A stretch of 64,000 bases of DNA, taken from NCBI GenBank assembly GCA_903823025.1, contig CAIJRK010000023.1, positions 105,448 through 169,447 of the forward strand, read 5' to 3'. The notes beneath the pieces are model-generated. The model was not told the origin of the DNA. It saw only the letters and a list, made by a program, of their open reading frames with translations, and ran no database searches. The position numbers and the translations under genes were made by a program. Positions 1-7,300 of this stretch are shown in pieces (positions within the stretch are counted from its first letter, which is position 1; every line of letters starts with the position of its first letter). Source of the DNA: an uncultured beta proteobacterium. Lineage in GTDB: Bacteria > Pseudomonadota > Gammaproteobacteria > Burkholderiales > Burkholderiaceae_C.

Positions 1-1
1 T

Positions 2-538
2 CGTCAGGAAATCGCTGTCGATGTGCGCATTGTGTGCGCCACCCACCAAGACTTGAATAGTCTCAGTAAAGCTGGTCGGTTCAGAGAGGATTTGTACTAT
101 CGGCTGGCTGAAATTGTGATTAATATTCCGCCCCTGCGTGCACGCGTAGGAGATGCAGCGCTACTGGCTCACGCGTTTGTACGACGCTTCTCTCAGGAGC
201 AAAAACGAACAACTTTGAGTCTCAATGAGGAGGCCATCCGGTCGATTGAAAACCATTCATGGCCCGGCAATATTCGTGAACTTGAGAACTGCATCCGGCG
301 GGCCAGCATCATGACCGATGGTCCACAAATCACCAGTGAAGATCTGGGCTTTAAAACGCCGATAAGCGATGAGATAGATCAGTCGCTGGATTTGCGCCTG
401 ATTCGTGATGCCGCTGAAAAGCGGGCTGTTATTGCAGCGTTGGGGCGTGTCAACGGCAACATGGTCAAGACGGCTGACTTGTTGGGGGTGAGTCGCCCGA
501 CGCTGTACGACTTGATGCATCGGCTAGGTTTGAAGTAG
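2..538 (+). CDS. prsR: PEP-CTERM-box sigma-54 response regulator PrsR, C-terminal part (5' end outside window)
   Basis: This is the end of a sigma-54-dependent activator. The frame is open from base 2, and a GTG at 23 is only an internal codon. Visible parts are the end of the AAA+ domain (VRIVCATHQDL, then FREDLYYRLAEIVINIPPLR, the sensor II-side segment), the helical subdomain with the HSWPGNIRELENCIRRA motif, and a Fis-type helix-turn-helix at the C terminus (VKTADLLGVSRPTLYDLMHRLG). The family activates sigma-54 promoters in ATP-dependent fashion. The PrsR branch sits beside prsK and prsT in exosortase/PEP-CTERM genomes and is thought to control exopolysaccharide and PEP-CTERM genes. The receiver domain would lie upstream, outside the window. 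The PrsR assignment rests mainly on prsT starting 44 bp downstream. Confidence 0.85.
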   Translation, partial: RQEIAVDVRIVCATHQDLNSLSKAGRFREDLYYRLAEIVINIPPLRARVGDAALLAHAFVRRFSQEQKRTTLSLNEEAIRSIENHSWPGNIRELENCIRRASIMTDGPQITSEDLGFKTPISDEIDQSLDLRLIRDAAEKRAVIAALGRVNGNMVKTADLLGVSRPTLYDLMHRLGLK

Positions 539-582
539 GTTTTTTAACTTCTAATTTTTAATTTTTATTTCAAGAGACTTTT

Positions 583-3363
583 ATGAAAATCCAAAAAAAA
601 ACCGCACATGTGATGATGTCCGCTTTGCTGATGTCACTGCTTTTAGTCGCCTGCACAGATCAGCCGGATGCACAGAGTTTGCTCAAATCGGCTAAAGACT
701 ATTTGGCTAAAAACGACAGCAAGGCGGCGGTGATTCAGATAAAAAATGCTTTGCAAAGCAACCCGGATTTGCCCGAAGCGCGCTACTTGCTAGGCACAGC
801 ACTGTTACAAAATGGCGACCCGGCAGGCGCTGAAACCGAATTGCGCAAAGCCCTTGACCTGAAGTATGAACAAGACAGCGTGGTGCCCCAATTGGCGAAA
901 GCTTTGCTGGCGCAAGGACAAGCTAAAAAACTGACCGATGAACTGGCCTCGATTGAGTTAAGCCAGGGCGGTGCCAAGGCCAGTTTGCAGATGGCCCTGA
1001 CCTCGGCCTACGCCATGCAGGGAAAAACCGATCTTTCGCAATCGGCCTTGAATGCTGCACTTCTGGCGCAACCCGGTTTGGCCGAGGCTTTGTTGGTGCA
1101 GGCCCGACAAAAAGCGACACAGCGTGACTTTGAGGGCGCCTTGGTGCTGACCGATGAGGTACTCGCCAAAGCGCCCACCTACCCTGACGCCTGGAAGCTC
1201 AAAGGCGATCTTTTCCTCTATGCCAAAAATCAACCGACCGAGGCTTTGGCGGCCTACCGACAAGCGGTTAACTTGCAGGCTGACTTCTTGCCGGCTCATG
1301 CCGCTATCCTGACGATTCTGATGCAGCAAGGGCAATTGGCCGAGGCCGATCAGCAGCTGCTTCAGATCAACAAATTTGCTGCCAATCATCCGCAAACCAA
1401 ATTTTTAGCCGCTCAGTTGGCATTTCAAAAGAAAGATTTCAAGCGCGCGCATGAGTTGAGTCAGCAAGTGCTGGCCGCTACGCCCAATAGCCTGATGGGC
1501 TTGCAGTTGGCCGGTGTTGTGGCCTTGCAACTCAACGATTTGTCCCAGGCACAAGAGCATTTGGGTCGGGCCGTGCAGGCCGCCCCGCAGTTGCGTTTGG
1601 CGCGTCGTGCGCTGGTGCTGGCCTACCTGCGTTCGGGTCAAACCGCCAAGGCGCTGGAGACTTTGCAGCCGGGTCTGAATCAGGAAAACGTCGATCCTGA
1701 ATTGCTCTCGATTGCGGGTGAGGTTTACTTGCAAACAGGCGATCTCAAACAGGCGCAAACCTACCTGAGCCAGGCGGCCCAACTCGTCCCCAAGGATGCC
1801 AAAAAACAAACGGCCCTGGCGTTGACGCATTTCATGAGTGGTGCGACAGACACCGCCTTTGAAGAGCTGCACACTATTGCCAGCTCGGATACCGGCACGA
1901 CGGCTGATCTGGCCCTGATTAGCACCTATTTGAAGCGGGCATCTTTTGACCAAGCCCTGAAAGCGATTGACGCGCTGGAAAAAAAGCAGCCTGACAAACC
2001 TTTGGCGGCTCAATTGCGCGGTAGAACCCTGATCTTTAAAAACGATTTGGCTGGCGCGCGCAAGAGCTTTGAAAAAGCCTTGGCTCTTGATAGCGACTAC
2101 TTTTCTGCAACGGCTAGTTTGGCGGGTTTGGACCTGCTGGAGAAGAAGCCGCTGGATGCCAAAAAACGTTTGGAAGCGGTCTTGGTCAAAAATCCTAACC
2201 ACAGTCAAGCGCTGCTGGCTTTGGCTGAATATGCCGCCCAATCGGGTGAACCCAAGGAGGAGGTCGCCCGCTTGATCGGTCGGGCGGTGGCGGCGAATCC
2301 AACCAACGCCCGGCTGCATTTGTTATTGATTGACTTCTACTTGCGCCAGCAAGAGGTTAAGGCCGCTTTTTCAGCGGCTCAAAATGCGGTGTCGGTTTTG
2401 CCCGATAGTCCTGAGTTGCTGGATGCGCTCGGTCGCACGCAACAGGCGTCAGGCGATGCCAATCAGGCGATTGCCAGCTTTCATAAACTCGCTGCCATGC
2501 AGCCCCGCTCGGCGCTGCCCCAGATGCGCCTGGCACAGGTTTATTTGAATGACAAGAACAAAGAGGCGGGCGTTGCCAGCCTTCGCAAAGGGCTTGAACT
2601 GCAACCTGATTTACTGGAGGCACAGCGGGCCTTGATCGTGATAGACCTGGCGGACAAGCGGGTTAGCCCGGCGCTGGCGATGGCGCGCACCGTGCAAAAA
2701 CAGCGTCCTGGCGAGTCGGTGGGTTATGCGCTGGAAGGTGATATTGAGGCTTCGCAAAAAAACTGGACGGGTGCTGCTGGCGCTTACCGCAGTGGCTTAA
2801 AGTTGCAGCCTGCGTCTGAGTTGGCCATGAAGTTACATTCAGTTTTAGGCGTTTCAGGTCAAACCGCCGAGGCTGAAAAATGGGCAGCCAACTGGCAAAA
2901 AGATCATCCTCAGGATGCCTCATTTTTGTTTTATCTGGGTGACTTGGCGCTCACCCGCAAGGACTATCAAGCCGCTGAAAAATGCTATGCCGCCGTCGTC
3001 AAACTGCAGGTTAATAACGCACTGGCTTATAACAATTTGGCTTGGGTGAGTGCCAGGTTAAACAAGCCGGACGCCCGCCTCTATGCTGAAAAAGCTATCG
3101 CATTGGTGCCTGATCAACCGGCTTTCATGGACACGCTTGCCATGCTGCTCTCCGAGCAAGGCGATTACGCCAAAGCGATTGCGCTTCAAAACAAGGCGCT
3201 CACGCTGCAGCCTGCCAATAATTTATTCAAACTCAATCGGGCCAAAATTTATATCAAGGGCAATCAAAAAGAGTTGGCTCTCAAAGAATTAGAGGGTTTG
3301 CGTCAGCTGGGTGACAAGTTCTCAGGGCAGGCCGAGGTAGCGGTTTTACTGAAAAATTTATAG
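583..3363 (+). CDS. prsT: PEP-CTERM system TPR-repeat lipoprotein PrsT
   Basis: 926 residues. It begins with a short charged n-region and a hydrophobic stretch ending in the lipobox LVAC, with the acylated Cys at residue 24. The mature protein should therefore be a lipoprotein, with no Asp at +2, so probably at the outer membrane. The rest is almost wholly tetratricopeptide repeats (for example PDLPEARYLLGTALLQNGD, LPDSPELLDALGRTQQASGD). Length and repeat content match PrsT, the large TPR protein of exosortase/PEP-CTERM loci. Such proteins are presumed scaffolds for polysaccharide or protein export, and the exact role is not established. It follows prsR by 44 AT-rich bases and is probably co-transcribed with it or controlled by it. 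Confidence 0.9.
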   Translation: MKIQKKTAHVMMSALLMSLLLVACTDQPDAQSLLKSAKDYLAKNDSKAAVIQIKNALQSNPDLPEARYLLGTALLQNGDPAGAETELRKALDLKYEQDSVVPQLAKALLAQGQAKKLTDELASIELSQGGAKASLQMALTSAYAMQGKTDLSQSALNAALLAQPGLAEALLVQARQKATQRDFEGALVLTDEVLAKAPTYPDAWKLKGDLFLYAKNQPTEALAAYRQAVNLQADFLPAHAAILTILMQQGQLAEADQQLLQINKFAANHPQTKFLAAQLAFQKKDFKRAHELSQQVLAATPNSLMGLQLAGVVALQLNDLSQAQEHLGRAVQAAPQLRLARRALVLAYLRSGQTAKALETLQPGLNQENVDPELLSIAGEVYLQTGDLKQAQTYLSQAAQLVPKDAKKQTALALTHFMSGATDTAFEELHTIASSDTGTTADLALISTYLKRASFDQALKAIDALEKKQPDKPLAAQLRGRTLIFKNDLAGARKSFEKALALDSDYFSATASLAGLDLLEKKPLDAKKRLEAVLVKNPNHSQALLALAEYAAQSGEPKEEVARLIGRAVAANPTNARLHLLLIDFYLRQQEVKAAFSAAQNAVSVLPDSPELLDALGRTQQASGDANQAIASFHKLAAMQPRSALPQMRLAQVYLNDKNKEAGVASLRKGLELQPDLLEAQRALIVIDLADKRVSPALAMARTVQKQRPGESVGYALEGDIEASQKNWTGAAGAYRSGLKLQPASELAMKLHSVLGVSGQTAEAEKWAANWQKDHPQDASFLFYLGDLALTRKDYQAAEKCYAAVVKLQVNNALAYNNLAWVSARLNKPDARLYAEKAIALVPDQPAFMDTLAMLLSEQGDYAKAIALQNKALTLQPANNLFKLNRAKIYIKGNQKELALKELEGLRQLGDKFSGQAEVAVLLKNL

Positions 3364-3476
3364 AAGCTGGATGTCTGACTAGTGATAGATTTCTTGATAT
3401 TTGTCACCTTCATGAATGTCGGGGTCTCCTTAAAATTCAAACGAGGGTGGTGTTTGCAGTAATGGGGGAAATTTAT

Positions 3477-4103
3477 ATGTGGACTGAAAATCGTGAGTTG
3501 GCAGCAACGAAAGAATTGAATGAGGGGGCGGCGCTTTCTGCGTTAGCTATAGCACGCAGACGCGCGGTTCTCAAGGGGATCGGCAAAGGTTCTGCCGTTA
3601 TGGTGGCGGCAGTTCCTATTCATACGCTCGCGGCTAATACGATTTTGGGGGGTGGCAAACTGGCGACTGTGTCGGGGTCTCAGTCGGTTATATCGTCTCA
3701 ACAGACCGGCCCGCAGACGATCAGTTCAGGCTATGCGCCCAGTTACTATGAAACTGTTGCCAACTGGCCCAACTACACCGTGAGTAGTAGCACTAAAAAG
3801 TCTGAAGATTCTGCAACTGCTAATAGTGCTGTGAACGGTATTGCCGTTAATCCGGATGAAAAGTTTAAAGACATTTTTGGGCACGGTTCGAGAACCAAGC
3901 TGTTGGATATTCTCAAAAATTCGCCAGCCTCTGATGAGGCGGCTTGGGTCACGGCGCTGCTCAATGCAATCAAAAATCCGGCGGGCTTCAACTACCCTTA
4001 TTCAGCCCCGCAGGTGCTGGCGTTCTACAACGACACCAACCCTCTGAAAGTGGCGCAAGCGCTGGCCTTCTTCAAGGGCTATATGCAAACTGTCGTGCAC
4101 TAG
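3477..4103 (+). CDS. Unrecognised protein with twin-arginine-like leader, upstream of the HPr-rel-A module
   Basis: I do not recognise a described family. The ATG at 3477 is preferred over a GTG at 3447 because a purine-rich GGGGGAA lies six bases before it; from here the protein has 208 residues. A charged N-terminal stretch is followed by RRRAVLKGIGKGS and a short hydrophobic run ending PIHTLAA. This resembles a Tat signal (R-R-x-V-L-K) and could also be read as a peptide-type leader. The body is rich in Ser, Thr and Gly (about residues 60-120), then has a compact region with KFKDIFGHGSRTKLLDILK and a C terminus NPLKVAQALAFFKGYMQTVVH. The stop is 2 bp before the likely start of the PqqD-like gene, so the two are surely co-transcribed. 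It may be the exported substrate of the module. Confidence 0.75.
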   Translation: MWTENRELAATKELNEGAALSALAIARRRAVLKGIGKGSAVMVAAVPIHTLAANTILGGGKLATVSGSQSVISSQQTGPQTISSGYAPSYYETVANWPNYTVSSSTKKSEDSATANSAVNGIAVNPDEKFKDIFGHGSRTKLLDILKNSPASDEAAWVTALLNAIKNPAGFNYPYSAPQVLAFYNDTNPLKVAQALAFFKGYMQTVVH

Positions 4104-4105
4104 GC

Positions 4106-4438
4106 GTGGGACTGCCATTGATAGAGGTGTCTGCACCTGCGTATCGGCTCAATCCTCGGGTGCAGTTGCATTGGCGCCAGTTTGGCAATGACTGGATTTT
4201 GTTTGAAGCCTTGTCGGGTCAGACGCATCAAATGAGCCGTGTCACAGCGGCGGTACTGATGTGTTATGAGACCGGCCATGCGTTGACCGAGAACGACTTG
4301 CAAGTGATGTTGCGGCTTGATTTTGAAATCGTCATGACCGCCTCTCAGACGGCCTTGCCTGGGGCAATAACCGATCAATTGCAGCTGCTGGGTTTGCTTA
4401 TTCCTACGCGGGTGTTGACCTCCTATGCAGCTGTCTGA
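4106..4438 (+). CDS. HPr-rel-A system PqqD-family peptide chaperone
   Basis: About 110 residues, matching PqqD-like RiPP-recognition proteins of the HPr-rel-A type: a beta-rich N-terminal half (YRLNPRVQLHWRQFGNDWILFEALSGQTHQMS, discussed in pieces: L-x-W-x-x-F then SGQTH) followed by helices with VTAAVLMCYETG and LQLLGLLIP. PqqD proteins bind leader peptides and present them to modifying enzymes; the client here is unknown. The frame stays open far upstream, but that part overlaps the preceding gene in another frame and looks non-coding. I therefore place the start at GTG 4106, with TTG 4118 as the alternative. The last 14 bp overlap the kinase gene, implying translational coupling. Confidence 0.75.
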   Translation: MGLPLIEVSAPAYRLNPRVQLHWRQFGNDWILFEALSGQTHQMSRVTAAVLMCYETGHALTENDLQVMLRLDFEIVMTASQTALPGAITDQLQLLGLLIPTRVLTSYAAV

Positions 4439-5348
4439 CTTGACGCCGTCGGCGTTGGCCCGGCGTTTGTGTGGTGCGGGTCTGGCCTTGCATACCGGGC
4501 CGTTTGTATTTCGTATCTTTTCGCCGGTGCCCGCCGTGGCAGCGGGGCTGGGCCTGCTTTATGGGGCGCATGTGCTGGCCGACGAGGCCGCTTTTATCGA
4601 CTTTGAGCTGTGCATTGACTGGGCGCCCGGTCTGCGCCGCTGGGTCAGGCCGCAGGTGCGTTTTGTGTTTGATGGCGAGTCGCCGTTTGAGCCGTTGCCT
4701 GCCGACCACGCTTACCCGCTGCTGGAGTGGGCGATGAACTGGTGCATTTCGTCGCACGCGCACCAAGGCTTGTTGCTCCATGCGGCCGCCGTTGAGCGAC
4801 GCGGCTGGGCGCTGATTTTGCCTGCGCCGCCGGGTTCGGGCAAAAGCACCTTGTGCGCCGGGTTGATTAGCCGGGACTGGCGTTTGTTGTCCGACGAGGT
4901 GGCGATGATCTCGCTGGCAGATGGTCAAGTCACGGCACTGGCCCGACCCGTCAGTCTTAAAAATGAGTCGATTGAGGTGATGCGCCGCTTTGCCCCGCAG
5001 GCGGTGTTTAACCGGGTGGCGCATGGCACGGTCAAGGGCAGCGTCACCCATATGCAGGCACCGCTGGCGCATGTGCGCCGCGTGCAAGAACGGGTGTTGC
5101 CGCGTTGGGTGGTGTTTCCACGCTACGTGGCCGGGGCGGCGCCCACGCTGCAAGCCCGGCCCAAGGCTGACAGTTTGCTGGCACTCGGGCACAACGCTTT
5201 TAACGCCATGGTGCTGGGTCAGGCCGGCTTTGAGGCGCTGGGTGATTTGGTGTCAACGTGCGACTGTTACGACTTTCACTACAGCGTGCTTGAGGAGGCG
5301 GTCACTGCATTTGAAGCGCTGTCCACGCAGGCCGGTTCTTATGCCTGA
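4425..5348 (+). CDS. HprK-related kinase A (HPr-rel-A system)
   Basis: 307 residues. A P-loop (PAPPGSGKS, residues 133-141) and a downstream LLSDEVA (Asp157) match the Walker A and acidic motif of HPr kinase/phosphorylase-like proteins. LHAAAVERRGWALILP before the P-loop is the usual approach strand of this fold. The first 110 residues form a family-specific domain. True HprK phosphorylates Ser46 of HPr; no HPr is encoded here and the substrate of this branch is unknown. The gene overlaps the PqqD-like gene by 14 bp and its stop overlaps the start of the nucleotidyltransferase by 8 bp, so the three are made as a unit. Confidence 0.85.
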   Translation: MQLSDLTPSALARRLCGAGLALHTGPFVFRIFSPVPAVAAGLGLLYGAHVLADEAAFIDFELCIDWAPGLRRWVRPQVRFVFDGESPFEPLPADHAYPLLEWAMNWCISSHAHQGLLLHAAAVERRGWALILPAPPGSGKSTLCAGLISRDWRLLSDEVAMISLADGQVTALARPVSLKNESIEVMRRFAPQAVFNRVAHGTVKGSVTHMQAPLAHVRRVQERVLPRWVVFPRYVAGAAPTLQARPKADSLLALGHNAFNAMVLGQAGFEALGDLVSTCDCYDFHYSVLEEAVTAFEALSTQAGSYA

Positions 5349-6447
5349 TATGGCGTTGGCGCCCGCGTTCAAGGGTGACTTGTTAACGCCGTTGTGGCGG
5401 CAGCCGCAGCATTTGCCGGTGATGTCGCCTGCGCATTGGACTTTCTTGCTGGGCCAGGCGCGAAAGACCCGCTTGATCTCGCGTCTGGCCCAGCATTGCC
5501 TTGACTTACAGGCGGTCGAGGCCGTGCCCGAAGGCGCTTGGCGTCAACTCAGCGGCGCGCTGCGCTGGGTTGCGCGCCAACACCAAGAGGTGCAGTGGGA
5601 GGTCGATTGTCTGGCCCGCGCTTTGCAAGAGGTGACGGGGCCGATTGTGTTGCTCAAAGGGGCCGCTTACGTCATGGCGGGCCTGCCCGCCGGACGTGCT
5701 CGCCTGTTCTCCGACATCGACATCTTGGTGCCACGCGAGAACCTGGCCGCTGCCGAGGGGGCTTTGTTTGCCGTCGGCTGGATCAGCGAAGAGCGCAACG
5801 CCTACAACGACCGTTATTACCGGCAGTGGATGCATGAAATTCCACCGATGAAGCATGTGCAGCGCCAAACCGTCATTGATCTGCACCACACCCTCACGCC
5901 GCCGACCTCACGCTTCAAAGTTGAGGGCGCCCGCTTGTTTGATGACCTCGTGGCGGTGGATGCCGCGCGTCAACTGTATGTGTTGGCACCACCCGACATG
6001 GTGCTGCACAGCGCCGTGCATTTGTTTCAGGAAGGCGAATTCAGCCACGGCTTGCGCGACCTGTTGGACTTGCAGGATTTGCTGACACATTTTTCACAAC
6101 AAACCGATTTTTGGCCCCGTTTGCTAGACCGTGCTCAGGCGCTGGGACTGCAAGTTCCGTTGTTTCATGCGCTGTTTCACCTGCAACGTTTGTTCGGGTT
6201 TATGCCGCCTGCGCAATGGCTGGCGCGTGTGGCACAACTCAGACCGCCCGCGCTTGCCCGTTGGGCGATGGCCCGACTGCTCACGCTGGCGCTACGCCCC
6301 GATCACCCCAGTTGCAACACCCGCTGGACGGGTCTCGCGCGCTGGCTGCTTTACGTTCGTGCGCACGCCTTGCGAATGCCGCTTTATCGGGTTGTGCCGC
6401 ACTTGTTGCGCAAGGCTTGGATACGCAGCTGGCCTCAAAAAGAGTGA
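5341..6447 (+). CDS. Nucleotidyltransferase family protein of the HPr-rel-A cluster
   Basis: 368 residues from ATG 5341, which lies inside the last codons of the kinase gene. A much longer open frame exists upstream, but it lies wholly within the kinase gene and is an out-of-frame shadow. The core motif LLKGAAYVMAG ... RLFSDIDILVP (Asp125 and Asp127) is the metal-binding DxD of the polymerase-beta-type nucleotidyltransferase fold, in the branch known as uncharacterised NTP_transf_5-like proteins. A His-rich helical region follows (LHHTLTPP, LHSAVHLFQEGEF). It would transfer a nucleotide, or act on a nucleotide-activated group; the acceptor is unknown. Members are often encoded beside HprK-related kinases and exopolysaccharide genes, as here. 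Confidence 0.8.
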   Translation: MPDMALAPAFKGDLLTPLWRQPQHLPVMSPAHWTFLLGQARKTRLISRLAQHCLDLQAVEAVPEGAWRQLSGALRWVARQHQEVQWEVDCLARALQEVTGPIVLLKGAAYVMAGLPAGRARLFSDIDILVPRENLAAAEGALFAVGWISEERNAYNDRYYRQWMHEIPPMKHVQRQTVIDLHHTLTPPTSRFKVEGARLFDDLVAVDAARQLYVLAPPDMVLHSAVHLFQEGEFSHGLRDLLDLQDLLTHFSQQTDFWPRLLDRAQALGLQVPLFHALFHLQRLFGFMPPAQWLARVAQLRPPALARWAMARLLTLALRPDHPSCNTRWTGLARWLLYVRAHALRMPLYRVVPHLLRKAWIRSWPQKE

Positions 6448-6475
6448 TCTGGCTTAACTTTTTGAAAGTTTAAAC

Positions 6476-7276
6476 ATGAAAATCAGTCTTGTTTTTTTGA
6501 TGGCGGTCAGCCTCTTTTACGTCGGCCCGTTGCACGCTGACCTGCCTGACGCCATTGCCAAAGTCAAACCCGCCGTGGTGATTGTGGGCACTTTTAAAAG
6601 CACCAGCAGCCCCCGCTTTGCCTTGCGCGGCACCGGCTTTGTGGTGAGCCATGCGGCGGCTGAAAGCGCCCCTTCAGGCATGAGCAATCTGGTCGTGACC
6701 AACGCCCATGTATTGCCATCAGCCGCTGAAGCCGACTTGGATGCCAACCTGGTCATTCAGCTCAGGGTCGCCCCTAATGAATGGCAGATGCGAGCAGCCA
6801 CCGTGCTTGAGGTGGACAAAATTCACGACTTGGCATTGTTACGTTTTGACGGGCCTGCCATGGCCGCGCTGCATGTGCGTGACTCAAACGCCGTGCAAGA
6901 AGGGCAAGCGGTGGCCTTCATGGGCTTCCCGATTGGCGGCGCCCTGGGCTTCTCGCCGGTGACACATCGAGGCATGATTTCGTCAATCACCGCCGCCGCG
7001 TTGCCCACACCTTCAGCGCAACAGCTCAATGAAAAAACCATCCGCAGTTTGCGCGGGGGCAACAGCTTCAACATCTTTCAGCTAGACGGCACGGCTTACC
7101 CCGGCAACAGCGGCGGCCCCTTGTTTGACCCCGACACCGCTGACGTGCTGGGTGTGGTCAACATGGTGTTTATTAAAGGCACCAAAGAATCGGCGTTGAG
7201 TAGCCCCTCCGGCATCAGCTATGCCATTCCTTCGGGGTTTATTCTGCAATTGCTACAGCGCAGTCTGGTTCACTAA
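6476..7276 (+). CDS. Secreted trypsin-like serine protease without PDZ domain
   Basis: 266 residues with a Sec signal peptide (MKISLVFLMAVSLFYVGPLHA), so periplasmic or secreted. The S1 catalytic triad is visible: His in VVTNAHVLP, Asp in IHDLALLRFDG, and Ser in YPGNSGGPLFD. The fold resembles the DegP/HtrA protease domain but the chain ends soon after the domain (GISYAIPSGFILQLLQRSL), with no PDZ. Exosortase loci often carry such a small trypsin-like protease. A start-proximal GAAAG sits about seven bases before the ATG. It follows the nucleotidyltransferase by 28 bp on the same strand, so it may belong to the same transcript; processing of the exported protein at 3477 is one possible role. 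Confidence 0.85.
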   Translation: MKISLVFLMAVSLFYVGPLHADLPDAIAKVKPAVVIVGTFKSTSSPRFALRGTGFVVSHAAAESAPSGMSNLVVTNAHVLPSAAEADLDANLVIQLRVAPNEWQMRAATVLEVDKIHDLALLRFDGPAMAALHVRDSNAVQEGQAVAFMGFPIGGALGFSPVTHRGMISSITAAALPTPSAQQLNEKTIRSLRGGNSFNIFQLDGTAYPGNSGGPLFDPDTADVLGVVNMVFIKGTKESALSSPSGISYAIPSGFILQLLQRSLVH

Positions 7277-7300
7277 ACCTGAATTCAGCGCCTTGCGTGT

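Noticed and set aside
1405..2319. Long minus-strand open frame opposite prsT (304 codons)
   Set aside because: It is exactly antisense to TPR codons, lacks a ribosome site and has low-complexity Gln/Leu content; a shadow.
3440..3460. Sigma-54 promoter before the Tat-like protein
   Set aside because: A GG...GC pair is present but with 9 rather than 10 bases between, and the flanks do not match the consensus.
4990..5340. Longer N terminus for the nucleotidyltransferase
   Set aside because: The frame lies entirely inside the kinase gene and its translation is Arg/Trp-rich nonsense; the ATG at 5341 is the proper start.
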